From the NCBI GenBank assembly GCA_902766855.1, contig CACXFE010000205.1:1-8157 (forward strand): a DNA stretch of 8,157 nt, written 5' to 3'. Below the pieces are notes generated by a model, which was not told the origin of the DNA, ran no database searches, and was given only the letters and a program-made list of their open reading frames with translations. The position numbers and the translations under genes are program-made. This stretch comes from Oscillospiraceae bacterium. GTDB lineage: Bacteria; Bacillota; Clostridia; Oscillospirales; Acutalibacteraceae. This document shows, one piece after another, positions 1 to 6,659 of this stretch (positions are counted from its first letter, which is position 1; each line of letters starts with the position of its first letter).

Positions 1-108
1 GCGGAGATGATTAAAAAAATTGCCCCCGAAAAGACGGGGATGATCAATTTGAATATGTGGAATCCCGCAAAGCCGGAAGGCACTTTTGTAGAAAAAAGCA
101 TTGAATAA
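1..108 (+). CDS. C-terminal end of probable FtsQ/DivIB division protein (5' truncated)
   Basis: Reading frame 1 is open from the window edge to TAA at 106-108 and gives 35 residues, including KTGMINLNMWNPAKPEGTF. The pattern of a short helix, a 'GxINL' strand and an aromatic residue near the C-terminus resembles the end of the extracytoplasmic beta domain of FtsQ/DivIB, a bitopic membrane protein of the divisome. Its position directly before ftsZ on the same strand fits the clostridial division cluster, where ftsQ/divIB commonly precedes ftsZ. Only the tail is visible, so the family call rests on a weak motif plus gene order. It is certainly a real coding tail judging by codon use and by the gene-sized gap to the next promoter; the name is an inference. 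Confidence 0.5.
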   Translation, partial: AEMIKKIAPEKTGMINLNMWNPAKPEGTFVEKSIE

Positions 109-160
109 ACCCCCAAATGTGTCCGAAAATAAAAAAATTACAAAATTGTTATAAAAAGTA

Positions 161-189
161 TTGAAATTTAAAAAAAGATATGGTATTAT
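161..189 (+). promoter_or_regulatory. Sigma-A promoter of ftsZ (extended -10)
   Basis: TTGAAA at 161-166 and TATTAT at 184-189 are separated by exactly 17 bases, and a TGG triplet at 181-183 supplies an extended -10 (TGn). The surrounding 109-244 gap is very AT-rich. Transcription should start near 196, giving a leader of about 50 nt with GGAGG at 232-236, eight bases before the ftsZ ATG. So ftsZ can be transcribed on its own as well as by readthrough from the upstream division gene. Confidence 0.8.
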
Positions 190-244
190 CATTATATCTA
201 TTAGTATACATGGTTGAATTTACATAAATACGGAGGAATTTAAA

Positions 245-1303
245 ATGCCATTTGAAGTTGCAGAAGATCAGGCAAATGTTGTACAGATTAAAGTTGTCGG
301 TGTCGGCGGCGGCGGCGGAAACGCAATCAACCGCATGGTAGACGCCGGTGTTCGTGGTGTGGAATTTGTTGCCGTTAACACCGATAAAGCCGCTTTGATT
401 AAATCAAGCGCCAATCAAAAAATTCAGATCGGGGATAAAACCACCGCGGGCATGGGTGCCGGCGGCAATCCCGATAACGGCCGCGCCGCAGCGGAAGAAT
501 CCCGTGATGAAATCGCTGCTTCCATCCGCAATGCGGATATGATCTTTATCACCGCCGGTATGGGCGGCGGTACCGGCACAGGCGCCGCTCCCGTTGTGGC
601 GGCTATCGCCAAGGAATTGGGGATCCTCACGGTCGGCATCGTAACCAAACCGTTTGACTTTGAAGGCAAAAAGCGCATGACACAGGCAGAAGCCGGCATT
701 GCCGCATTGAGAGAGCAGGTTGACAGCCTGGTCGTGATCCCGAATGAACGGTTGAAATTTGTTTCCGAGCAGAAGATCACCTTTAAAAACGCTTTCATTA
801 TTGCCGATGATGTTCTCCGTCAGGGCGTACAGAGCATTTCGGAATTGATCAATGTTACCGCGATGGTCAACCTTGACTTTGCGGATGTTAAAACCATCAT
901 GAAAGACGCGGGTTACGCGCATATGGGCGTGGGCATTGCTACCGGCCGCGATAAGGCGGAGCAGGCGGCGAGAACCGCGATCAACAGCCCGTTGATCGAA
1001 ACTTCGATGGATAACGCCCGCGGCGTGATCATCAGCATCACCGGCTCTGCGGATATCGGCCTTGAAGAAGTGGAACTGGCTTCCACCATCATTAAGGATA
1101 TGGCTCATCCCGATGCTACCATTATCTGGGGTGCGCAGCTGGATGATACAATCGAAGATACCATCCGTGTGACCGTGATCGCCACCGGGCTTGGCGATGA
1201 GAAGAAAGACGATAAATCGGATGACTTGCTTTCTTCTTTGGGCGCTTCTGCCGAGGATGACGATGAAAATTACACCGATGTGATCAACTTCTTCAAAAAC
1301 TGA
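245..1303 (+). CDS. ftsZ: Cell division protein FtsZ
   Basis: FtsZ is the tubulin-like GTPase that polymerises at midcell into the Z-ring and recruits the divisome. The 352-residue product shows the N-terminal GTP-binding motif GVGGGGGNA (about 19-27), the tubulin signature GGGTGTG at 107-113, the PFDFEGKKR segment at 136-144, IPNERL at 165-170 and the T7 catalytic loop NLDFADV at 209-215 with D211 and D214, the residues that complete the GTPase site of the next subunit. The globular core ends near 318. The remaining 34 residues are a short, very acidic and lysine-containing linker ending in TDVINFFKN. The family's C-terminal peptide usually carries IPxFL; here the proline is absent. At 352 residues the protein is somewhat shorter than B. 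subtilis or E. coli FtsZ, and the shortness lies in the linker. The ATG is chosen for its GGAGG at eight bases spacing. Confidence 0.98.
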   Translation: MPFEVAEDQANVVQIKVVGVGGGGGNAINRMVDAGVRGVEFVAVNTDKAALIKSSANQKIQIGDKTTAGMGAGGNPDNGRAAAEESRDEIAASIRNADMIFITAGMGGGTGTGAAPVVAAIAKELGILTVGIVTKPFDFEGKKRMTQAEAGIAALREQVDSLVVIPNERLKFVSEQKITFKNAFIIADDVLRQGVQSISELINVTAMVNLDFADVKTIMKDAGYAHMGVGIATGRDKAEQAARTAINSPLIETSMDNARGVIISITGSADIGLEEVELASTIIKDMAHPDATIIWGAQLDDTIEDTIRVTVIATGLGDEKKDDKSDDLLSSLGASAEDDDENYTDVINFFKN

Positions 1304-1319
1304 TTTTATAACAAAAAGA

Positions 1320-1357
1320 GGCTGTTTTCCCGTTTGGGAGAACAGCCTTTTCTTTTT
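1320..1357 (+). terminator. Intrinsic terminator after ftsZ, probably bidirectional
   Basis: GGCTGTT (1320-1326) pairs with AACAGCC (1341-1347), extended inward by TTCCC/GGGAG (one T-G wobble) around a GTTT loop, and is followed by TTTTCTTTTT (1348-1357). On the minus strand the same stem is followed by TCTTTTTGTT (complement of 1310-1319). It therefore probably ends both ftsZ transcripts and transcripts of the convergent MmcQ-EVE gene, whose stop lies only 20 bases away. Confidence 0.93.
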
Positions 1358-1376
1358 GCTGTTTGCGGTGGCGCGT

Positions 1377-2444
1377 TCAGTTTAGCGGTGCTTGTTTTAA
1401 CAAGTCTTTTGCTAAACTTTCCGGCACCGTGCGGGCACTGCGCACGGCGGTCAAACCATATTGTTTTAAAAGCGCGGCATTCCATATGGCAGGGTCGTAA
1501 TCCGCTACCCGGCGAAGGCGCATGGCCTGTTCCATATGCAGGTCGTCCCCGTGGTACTGATAGGGGATCGCGGTCTGCAAAACTTCAAAGCGCCAACAAA
1601 TACCGCGCACAGGCGCCGCCATATATAAATAAACGGTGTCGCCCGGGCGGATGCCTTTTCCTTGCTTCCAAAGCAGGATGTCGCTTTTTTCCAGTGCTTG
1701 TGAAACATCGTAATATTTTGGATTTGCGGGGATCACCCATGTGCGTTCGGCGTTTTTGGCAGGGGCGCCCGCTGTCAGAGAATAACTTTGCGCGATCAGT
1801 TCTTCGGCGCGGGAATCCGGCAGGGTATCGTTTAATACCAGCGTGATCCAGGAACCCTTGTTCATGTGATAGGCGGGGTAAATGCCCGGTTGTTTGATCA
1901 GCGCGGAAATTTCTTCCGCCGGGGCTTTCAGGTTCATGATTTCCACAACCGTTTCGGCGTCTTGCTTTTTCCCGGTCAGTTTATTCAGCGTAATATCCAT
2001 CACCAGGGCGTACCATTTGCGGCTTTCCTGATGGCGGAAGGTGCCGCAAGTGTCATATTTGGCAAAGGGGAAGTCCGGCGTGTGCCCGTAAAGCGCGGCG
2101 ATCCGCGCGGTCAGGCGGTTGGTTTGCGCAAAACGGAACGGCAGGGAAAGAAAACAGGCATCGGCAAGTTCCCGCAAAACTTCACAGTAAGCCTCCCGCA
2201 CGGTGGAAACAAACCCGCCGGTCACATTTTCGGCGTGCAAGGGCAGATATTCGTCTCCAAGCGCGGTTTCTATAACGCGCCCGGTAACCGTGCCGCCTTC
2301 CTGTACGGTGATTTCAGCGGTAAAATCACCTCCGAGAAAGGGCTTCGTGACGGTGTAATCCGTCCCGCTCCTTGTAAAACCGAAAGCCGTCAATTTTTCA
2401 AAAACAGGTTTTTTCCGGGCAAAAATTTCTTCTTCAAGCCGCAT
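1377..2444 (-). CDS. MmcQ/YjbR-family protein fused to a C-terminal EVE-like domain
   Basis: The 355-residue product has three parts. Residues 1-110 (MRLEEEIFARKKPVFEKLTAFGF onward, in part) form an N-terminal alpha/beta extension often found before MmcQ domains in clostridial proteins. Residues about 115-225 match the MmcQ/YjbR (DUF419, CyaY-like fold) pattern: FPFAKYDTCGTFRH, KWYALVMD, VEIMNLKAP, then PAYHMNKGSWITLVL and a closing 'SYSLT'. Residues about 233-345 (RTWVIPANPKYYDV, KGIRPGDTVYLYMAAPVRGI) resemble the EVE/PUA-like fold, whose members bind modified bases in DNA or RNA. MmcQ/YjbR proteins are annotated as DNA-binding but their role is poorly known. No signal peptide or membrane segment is seen, so it should be cytosolic. 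The frame stays open upstream to 2528, but the ATG at 2442-2444 has AAAGGAG nine bases before it, whereas the ATG at 2451-2453 touches that site. No function is assigned with confidence. Confidence 0.85.
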   Translation of the reverse strand: MRLEEEIFARKKPVFEKLTAFGFTRSGTDYTVTKPFLGGDFTAEITVQEGGTVTGRVIETALGDEYLPLHAENVTGGFVSTVREAYCEVLRELADACFLSLPFRFAQTNRLTARIAALYGHTPDFPFAKYDTCGTFRHQESRKWYALVMDITLNKLTGKKQDAETVVEIMNLKAPAEEISALIKQPGIYPAYHMNKGSWITLVLNDTLPDSRAEELIAQSYSLTAGAPAKNAERTWVIPANPKYYDVSQALEKSDILLWKQGKGIRPGDTVYLYMAAPVRGICWRFEVLQTAIPYQYHGDDLHMEQAMRLRRVADYDPAIWNAALLKQYGLTAVRSARTVPESLAKDLLKQAPLN

Positions 2445-2453
2445 GATCGCCAT

Positions 2454-2460
2454 CTCCTTT
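2454..2460 (-). promoter_or_regulatory. Ribosome binding site deciding the MmcQ-EVE start
   Basis: The minus strand reads AAAGGAG here, followed by nine bases and then ATG at 2444-2442. The in-frame ATG at 2453-2451 directly abuts the site and is too close to use it, so the shorter protein starting MRLEEE is preferred. Confidence 0.75.
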
Positions 2461-2468
2461 CCGGATAG

Positions 2469-2496
2469 AAAAAGGGCTGTTCTTAAACAGCCCTTT
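2469..2496 (-). terminator. Intrinsic terminator at the end of the pot operon
   Basis: On the minus strand AAAGGGCTGTT pairs perfectly with AACAGCCCTTT around a TAAG loop (11 bp), and the transcript continues TTTTTCTAT. It begins 7 bases after the potD stop codon. It lies only 24 bases upstream of the MmcQ-EVE start codon, so it sits between the operon and that gene. Confidence 0.95.
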
Positions 2497-2503
2497 GGTG
2501 CGT

Positions 2504-3610
2504 TTAATATAATTTGATTTCGCTCCACAAATTTTCGTAATAACTGCGAACATCTGCGTCAATATCATGGTAATACTGCACTTTCGGCATATCGGCTTCA
2601 TCCGGGTAGAGTATTTCGTTTTGATAGTAGCAGTAATCTTTGTTTTCGATCACGGCGGTATTGGGGGAGGCATACCCGATATACTCCGCATTGGCGGTGG
2701 AAATATCCGGCTCTAACAAGAAGTTGATATATTGAAGCGCCGCTTGGTAATTCTTGGCGTTTTTGGGAATGCAGATCGAATCCACAAAAATGTTGGTCCC
2801 CTCATCCGGGTAGAAGAACGCAAGATTTTCGTTGTTTTCCAGCATGGTAAGATAATCGCCCGCGTAATAAGGCGCTACCGAAGCCTCACCGGTCTCCATC
2901 TTGCCGTAAATTTCATCCATTACATAGGTTTGCAGATTCTTTTTCCCTTGTTTTAACAAATCGGCCGCCGCATCCCAATCCGCTTTATTCAGGGTGTTCA
3001 GGTCTTGCCCTAAAATCATTTGCGCGGTCATAAACGCGTCACGCGGGTTATTGAAGTTGAGCGCCATATTTTTGTATTTTTCATCCCATAAAACCTTCCA
3101 GGAATGTTCAATATCCTTCCCGACCAGTTCGGTGTTGTAAATCATCCCGACCATGCCGACATTATAGGGTACGCTGTACTCGTTCTTTTCATCGAAAAAC
3201 AGGTTTTTATATTGCTTGGCAATCAAATCATAATTGGTGATTTTAGAAAGATCAATGGTTTGCAGCATATCTTCTTTGATCAGCCGCTCGATCATGTAAT
3301 CGGACGGGATGATAATATCGTAACTGATGCCGCCGCTTTTGATCTGGGAATACATGGTTTCGTTGCTTTCAAAAGTCAGGTAATTCACTTTGATGCCGGT
3401 GAGTTTCTCAAACTCTTTGTTGACATCGATCGTGCCGCCCGCGCCGTCGGAAATATATTCACCCCAGTTATATACCGTCAATTCGGTGCCTTTGAGGGAT
3501 TCGTCAAATTCCGCGCGCAAGTCGAGATCGGCATATTGATAGCCGCACCCGGATAAAAACAGGGTGGAGAGAACTGTCAGAATTAAAATGGTGCAAAGTA
3601 ATTTTTTCAA
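2504..3610 (-). CDS. potD: Polyamine (spermidine/putrescine) ABC transporter substrate-binding lipoprotein PotD
   Basis: This is the extracytoplasmic receptor that delivers polyamine to the PotB-PotC channel. The 368-residue product starts with a lipoprotein signal: KK, a hydrophobic stretch and the lipobox LSGC (19-22), so C22 should be lipidated and anchored to the membrane outer face. Family hallmarks follow: VYNWGEYI at 46-53, the YDIIIPSDYMIERL segment at 98-110, PYNVGMVGMIYN at 148-159, NNPRDAF at 187-193, and DEGTNIFVDSICIPKNA at 269-285, followed by YASPNTAV. Ligand-box aromatics W49 and Y52 and the acidic D277 are kept; positions that are tryptophan in E. coli PotD appear as Y (about 248-249) and F275, by hand alignment. 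The start is TTG at 3610-3608, nine bases after AAAGGAG (3626-3620); no ATG is placed so well. It follows potC by 15 bases. Confidence 0.93.
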   Translation of the reverse strand: MKKLLCTILILTVLSTLFLSGCGYQYADLDLRAEFDESLKGTELTVYNWGEYISDGAGGTIDVNKEFEKLTGIKVNYLTFESNETMYSQIKSGGISYDIIIPSDYMIERLIKEDMLQTIDLSKITNYDLIAKQYKNLFFDEKNEYSVPYNVGMVGMIYNTELVGKDIEHSWKVLWDEKYKNMALNFNNPRDAFMTAQMILGQDLNTLNKADWDAAADLLKQGKKNLQTYVMDEIYGKMETGEASVAPYYAGDYLTMLENNENLAFFYPDEGTNIFVDSICIPKNAKNYQAALQYINFLLEPDISTANAEYIGYASPNTAVIENKDYCYYQNEILYPDEADMPKVQYYHDIDADVRSYYENLWSEIKLY

Positions 3611-3625
3611 TGTAGAGTACTCCTT

Positions 3626-4444
3626 TCAAGTGCGGGCTTTAAAAACAGCAGCCGCGCGTTTTTTCTCGCTTTTGGTTTGTAAAACATTGTAGAGGATCAA
3701 TAACACGAACACCGTGATAAAAATCAAGGTGGAGAGGGCATAGGTATCCGGTTTTACGGATTTTTTCGTCATATTATAAATAATGATCGGCAAGGTCTGG
3801 TAATGCCCGCAGGTGAAATAACTGATCACAAAATCATCCAACGATAGGGTAAACGCCATGATCAACCCGGTGACAATGCCGGTGGAAATGGAAGGGAGGA
3901 TGACCTTGAAAAAGGCTTTCAACGGGGTGCAACCGAGATCCAGCGCCGCTTCGGCAAGGTGCGCGTCGGTCTGCCGGAGTTTCGGGATCACCGAAAGAAT
4001 CACATAGGGCAGATTGAAGGTGATATGCGCGATCAGGACCGTGAAAAACCCGAGCGACTCATCAAGACCGATCAATTTCCCGATGAAAATAAACAATAGC
4101 ATCAGGGAAATCCCCGTGACAATATCGGCGTTCATCATGGGCACCTGCGTGACCGACATGACCAACTTTTTGGTGATCTTTTTGCGGATCGCTTCGATCC
4201 CGACCGCCGCGGCAGTGCCGAGAACGGTGGAAAGCAGGGCGGAAAGCAGGGCAATGACCAAGGTGTGTTCCAACGCGTTCAACATCGTGGTGTTATAAGC
4301 CAGCCCCGAATACCACCGGGTGGAAAACCCGGAGAAGCGCCAAACGCTTACCGAGGAGTTGAAGGAAAACAGGATCATCACCGCTACCGGCGCGTATAAA
4401 AACAGAATGATCAGTGCGATATACAAGCGTGATAGGATTTTCAC
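3626..4444 (-). CDS. potC: Polyamine ABC transporter permease PotC
   Basis: PotC is one of the two membrane subunits of the importer channel. The 272-residue product has about six hydrophobic segments (about 7-28, 60-82, 100-123, 131-153, 187-207, 236-254) and the binding-protein-dependent permease 'EAA' loop LAEAALDLGCTPLKAFFKVILP at 163-184 (key residues E165, A166, A167, G171, I182, L183, P184), which docks on the PotA ATPase. The LSLDDFVISYFTCG segment at 200-213 is typical of PotC. The start is GTG at 4444-4442, whose GTGA overlaps the potB stop; a GGAGG lies nine bases upstream inside potB. The next gene, potD, follows after 15 bases and its Shine-Dalgarno site overlaps the potC stop codon. 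The closest alternative is a permease for another small cation or opine, but the four-gene set favours polyamines. Confidence 0.93.
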   Translation of the reverse strand: MKILSRLYIALIILFLYAPVAVMILFSFNSSVSVWRFSGFSTRWYSGLAYNTTMLNALEHTLVIALLSALLSTVLGTAAAVGIEAIRKKITKKLVMSVTQVPMMNADIVTGISLMLLFIFIGKLIGLDESLGFFTVLIAHITFNLPYVILSVIPKLRQTDAHLAEAALDLGCTPLKAFFKVILPSISTGIVTGLIMAFTLSLDDFVISYFTCGHYQTLPIIIYNMTKKSVKPDTYALSTLIFITVFVLLILYNVLQTKSEKKRAAAVFKART

Positions 4445-5265
4445 ATCAACACACCTCCGTCTTCATCGCTGAAATGATTCATGACAAACAGGCAAATCAA
4501 AATCATGATCATTAAAAGCAGGGAAAGCGCCGAGGCGATGTTGTAATAAGCCGGGCCGGAGTTGAAGAGAAATTCGATCGCGTCACCGATCAGCATGGTT
4601 TTGTTGCCGCCGAGTTTCTGCGAAATATAAAAGGTACTGACCGAAGGAACAAACACCATGGTGATCCCCGAAATGATGCCGGGGCGGGTGAGGGGAAGAA
4701 TCACTTTTTTGAACTTCGTAAAGGAATCGGAACCGAGATCCTCCGCCGCTTCCAGCAGGGATTTATCCAATTTGGACATGACCGAATAGATCGGGAGGAT
4801 CATGTAGGGGATAAAATCGTATACCATCCCGAGAATGACCGCCCCGGGGGTGTTGATCAACCGCAGCGGTTTCAAACCGATTTTGGTGAGAAAGGTGTTG
4901 ATCAGCCCCGTATTGGCGAGAATGGTGATCCAGGAATAGGTGCGGATCAAAAAGTTCATCCACATCGGGATCATCACGATCATGAACAGCATCCGCTGGG
5001 TGGAAATGCCGGACTTGGTCATACAATAGGCCATGGGGTAGGCGAGCAGGAGGGTGATTGCGGTTGCGATCACCGCATACAAAATAGAAATCAAAAAGGC
5101 TTTTTTGTATTGCCCGATTGCCGACAGATTGGACAGAGTAAATACGCCGTTCTGATCGGTCAGGGCAAAATAAAACATGATCAACAGCGGGATGACGATG
5201 AACAACGCCGACCAGACAAGATACGGGGCGGCGATCAAGCGGCTCCCAAACGACTTCTTATTCAC
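4441..5265 (-). CDS. potB: Polyamine ABC transporter permease PotB
   Basis: PotB pairs with PotC to form the membrane channel. The 274-residue product has about six hydrophobic segments (14-35, 57-82, 91-113, 141-163, 196-214, 243-262), a PYLVW start typical of PotB N-termini, the IPMWMNFLIRTYSWITIL stretch at 99-116 common in this subfamily, and an EAA loop LLEAAEDLGSDSFTKFKKVI at 170-189 followed by LPL, with E172, A173, A174 and G178 present. The start is GTG at 5265-5263, overlapping the potA stop as GTGA, with AGGAGG-type sequence 5-14 bases upstream inside potA. The C-terminus ends shortly after the last membrane segment with an acidic DEDGG tail. The 4-base overlaps on both sides indicate translational coupling and equal subunit dosage. 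Confidence 0.93.
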   Translation of the reverse strand: MNKKSFGSRLIAAPYLVWSALFIVIPLLIMFYFALTDQNGVFTLSNLSAIGQYKKAFLISILYAVIATAITLLLAYPMAYCMTKSGISTQRMLFMIVMIPMWMNFLIRTYSWITILANTGLINTFLTKIGLKPLRLINTPGAVILGMVYDFIPYMILPIYSVMSKLDKSLLEAAEDLGSDSFTKFKKVILPLTRPGIISGITMVFVPSVSTFYISQKLGGNKTMLIGDAIEFLFNSGPAYYNIASALSLLLMIMILICLFVMNHFSDEDGGVLM

Positions 5266-6389
5266 CGGCGCTCCTCCTCCGGCTCGGGATCGGATAAATG
5301 ATCGATCTCCTCGCTGTAACTGGAATAGTCGCCGTATAGCCCCGAGTATTGCGATTTTTTCATGATGTGGATGGCGTCCGGCTCAATGAACAACCCGACC
5401 TGATTGCCTACAAAATGCTCATCCGTCGTTTGGATCATCCATTTGAAACCGCCGATATCCACAATGATTTCATAATGAACTCCGAGAAACGCTACCGAAG
5501 TGACCATCCCGGTCAACATTCCTTTTTCGGGGGCGACAATGTCCACATCTTCCGGGCGCACCACCACATCCACCTGCTCGTTCGGGGCAAAGCCCTTATC
5601 AAGGCATTCGAAGCGGGCGCCGGAAAATTCCACATCGAAATCTTGGATCATGCAGCCGTCTACAATATTGGATTCCCCGATAAAATCCGCTACAAAGGCG
5701 TTTTTCGGCTCGTTATAAATATCCTGCGGGGTGCCTACCTGCTGGATCTTGCCGCCGTCCATCACGACGACCCGGTCCGACATGGTGAGGGCCTCCTCCT
5801 GATCGTGGGTTACAAAAATAAAGGTGATCCCGAGTTGGCGTTGGATTTTTTTCAGTTCCTTCTGCATATCTTTGCGCAGTTTTAAATCCAGCGCGGCAAG
5901 CGGCTCATCCAACAGCAAAACCTTCGGGTGATTGGCAATCGCGCGGGCAATCGCCACCCGTTGCTGCTGCCCGCCCGAAAGCGTGTCGATATGGCGCTTG
6001 TCAAGCCCGGTGAGATTGACCAGTTTCAGCATTTCGGCAACTTTTTCTTTGATTTCGCTTTCCGGCCGCTTTTTTACACGCAAACCAAAGGCAATGTTTT
6101 CATAAACATTCAGGTGCGGAAAAAGCGCATAACGCTGAAAAATGGTGTTCACCTGCCGCTTATAAGCAGGAACACCATTGATTTTTTTGCCCTCGAAAAA
6201 CACATCGCCGCGATCCGGCTCTAAAAAACCGGCGATCAGCCGCAGGGTAGTGGTTTTCCCACAGCCGGAAGGGCCTAAAAGAGTGATAAACTCCTGATCC
6301 CGGATTTCGAGATTCAGCCCGTCTAATACCTGCTCCCCGTCAAACGCAACGGAAATGTTTTTGAGTTCTACAATATTTTCTTTTTCCAT
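5262..6389 (-). CDS. potA: Polyamine ABC transporter ATP-binding protein PotA
   Basis: PotA is the cytosolic ATPase that powers the importer. Counting from the chosen start, the 375-residue product shows Walker A GPSGCGKTT (39-47), the Q-loop at Q85 in FQRYALFPH, the ABC signature LSGGQQQR (137-144), Walker B VLLLDEP (157-163, catalytic E162), the D-loop LAALD and the switch histidine H195 in VTHDQEEA. A TOBE-type regulatory region (about 240-343, with VVVRPEDVDIV at 276-286) follows, as in other MalK/PotA-class importers. The last 30 residues are a tail rich in Y, S, D and E ending PEPEEERR. The start ATG at 6389-6387 follows AAAGGGGG (6404-6397). The frame is open back to an ATG at 6497, but that ATG has no ribosome binding site and lies inside leader structure. 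It is the first gene of the operon. Confidence 0.96.
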   Translation of the reverse strand: MEKENIVELKNISVAFDGEQVLDGLNLEIRDQEFITLLGPSGCGKTTTLRLIAGFLEPDRGDVFFEGKKINGVPAYKRQVNTIFQRYALFPHLNVYENIAFGLRVKKRPESEIKEKVAEMLKLVNLTGLDKRHIDTLSGGQQQRVAIARAIANHPKVLLLDEPLAALDLKLRKDMQKELKKIQRQLGITFIFVTHDQEEALTMSDRVVVMDGGKIQQVGTPQDIYNEPKNAFVADFIGESNIVDGCMIQDFDVEFSGARFECLDKGFAPNEQVDVVVRPEDVDIVAPEKGMLTGMVTSVAFLGVHYEIIVDIGGFKWMIQTTDEHFVGNQVGLFIEPDAIHIMKKSQYSGLYGDYSSYSEEIDHLSDPEPEEERR

Positions 6390-6624
6390 AAAGCATCCCC
6401 CTTTGTTCAACACTGAAGTGCCGACACAAGTAAAACAGTTTACCCTGTGCGATACCCGCGTTTCTTCGTAATATGCCCTGAACAAAGGGTTTTTCATAGT
6501 TTTCTGAAGCCTGCGCCCCGAAACTACGGCATAAAATCTGAAACCGCTATTTTTCTACACAGATGCTTTCGGGCAGGGAAGACTCCGCTACCCTGATCGG
6601 ATGAAAATACATACATCCAACTAA
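6390..6624 (-). promoter_or_regulatory. Long structured 5' leader of the pot operon, candidate cis-regulatory RNA
   Basis: From the predicted transcription start (about 6624) to the potA ATG is about 235 nt without a gene. Read on the minus strand it can form successive stems: GGATG/CATCC (6618-6599), CAGGG/CCCTG (6595-6574), ATCTG/CAGAT (6564-6536), and CGTAGTTT/AAACTATG (6528-6495, one G-U pair that is a mismatch on the other strand, so the stem favours a minus-strand RNA). A last long-range stem, 6489-6479 with 6409-6399, covers the potA Shine-Dalgarno site. No known riboswitch class was recognised. The stems were found by eye and no energy was computed. Confidence 0.5.
6399..6489 (-). promoter_or_regulatory. 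Shine-Dalgarno sequestering stem ahead of potA
   Basis: On the minus strand CCCTTTGTTCA (6489-6479) is the perfect reverse complement of TGAACAAAGGG (6409-6399), an 11-bp match plus a possible G-U pair at 6478/6410. The downstream arm includes AAAGGG of the potA ribosome binding site AAAGGGGG (6404-6397). The 68-nt loop holds its own hairpin at 6449-6425 (GTAAA/TTTAC core). The upstream arm can instead fold locally as CCCT-TTGTTC-AGGG (6489-6476), which would free the ribosome site, so two exclusive states are possible. Confidence 0.6.
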
Positions 6625-6630
6625 CAATAA

Positions 6631-6659
6631 AATATACATGGAAATCACGCAAATGTCAA
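6631..6659 (-). promoter_or_regulatory. Sigma-A promoter of the potABCD operon
   Basis: On the minus strand TTGACA (6659-6654), a perfect -35, and TATATT (6636-6631) are separated by exactly 17 bases. The flanking sequence up to 6780 is AT-rich. The predicted start is near 6624, leaving a 235-nt leader. No operator was recognised around it. Confidence 0.88.

Noticed and set aside
404..1108. Long open frames antisense to ftsZ
   Set aside because: They are shadows of ftsZ: no ribosome sites, low-complexity translation, and the sense frame has all FtsZ motifs.
1334..2468. Plus-strand open frames opposite the MmcQ-EVE gene
   Set aside because: The translations show no family pattern and no start signals; the first begins within the ftsZ terminator. 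The minus frame has recognisable domains.
6390..6497. N-terminal extension of PotA by 36 residues from an ATG at 6497
   Set aside because: No ribosome binding site precedes that ATG, the extension (MKNPLFRAYY...) is unlike PotA N-termini, and the ATG lies in a leader stem. The ATG at 6389 has AAAGGGGG and starts at the usual family position.
6570..6618. Plus-strand CCCTGATCGGATG, which recalls part of the TPP riboswitch
   Set aside because: The rest of the conserved THI-box core (CTGAGA and the GCGTAGGGA tail) is absent, and no plus-strand gene follows.
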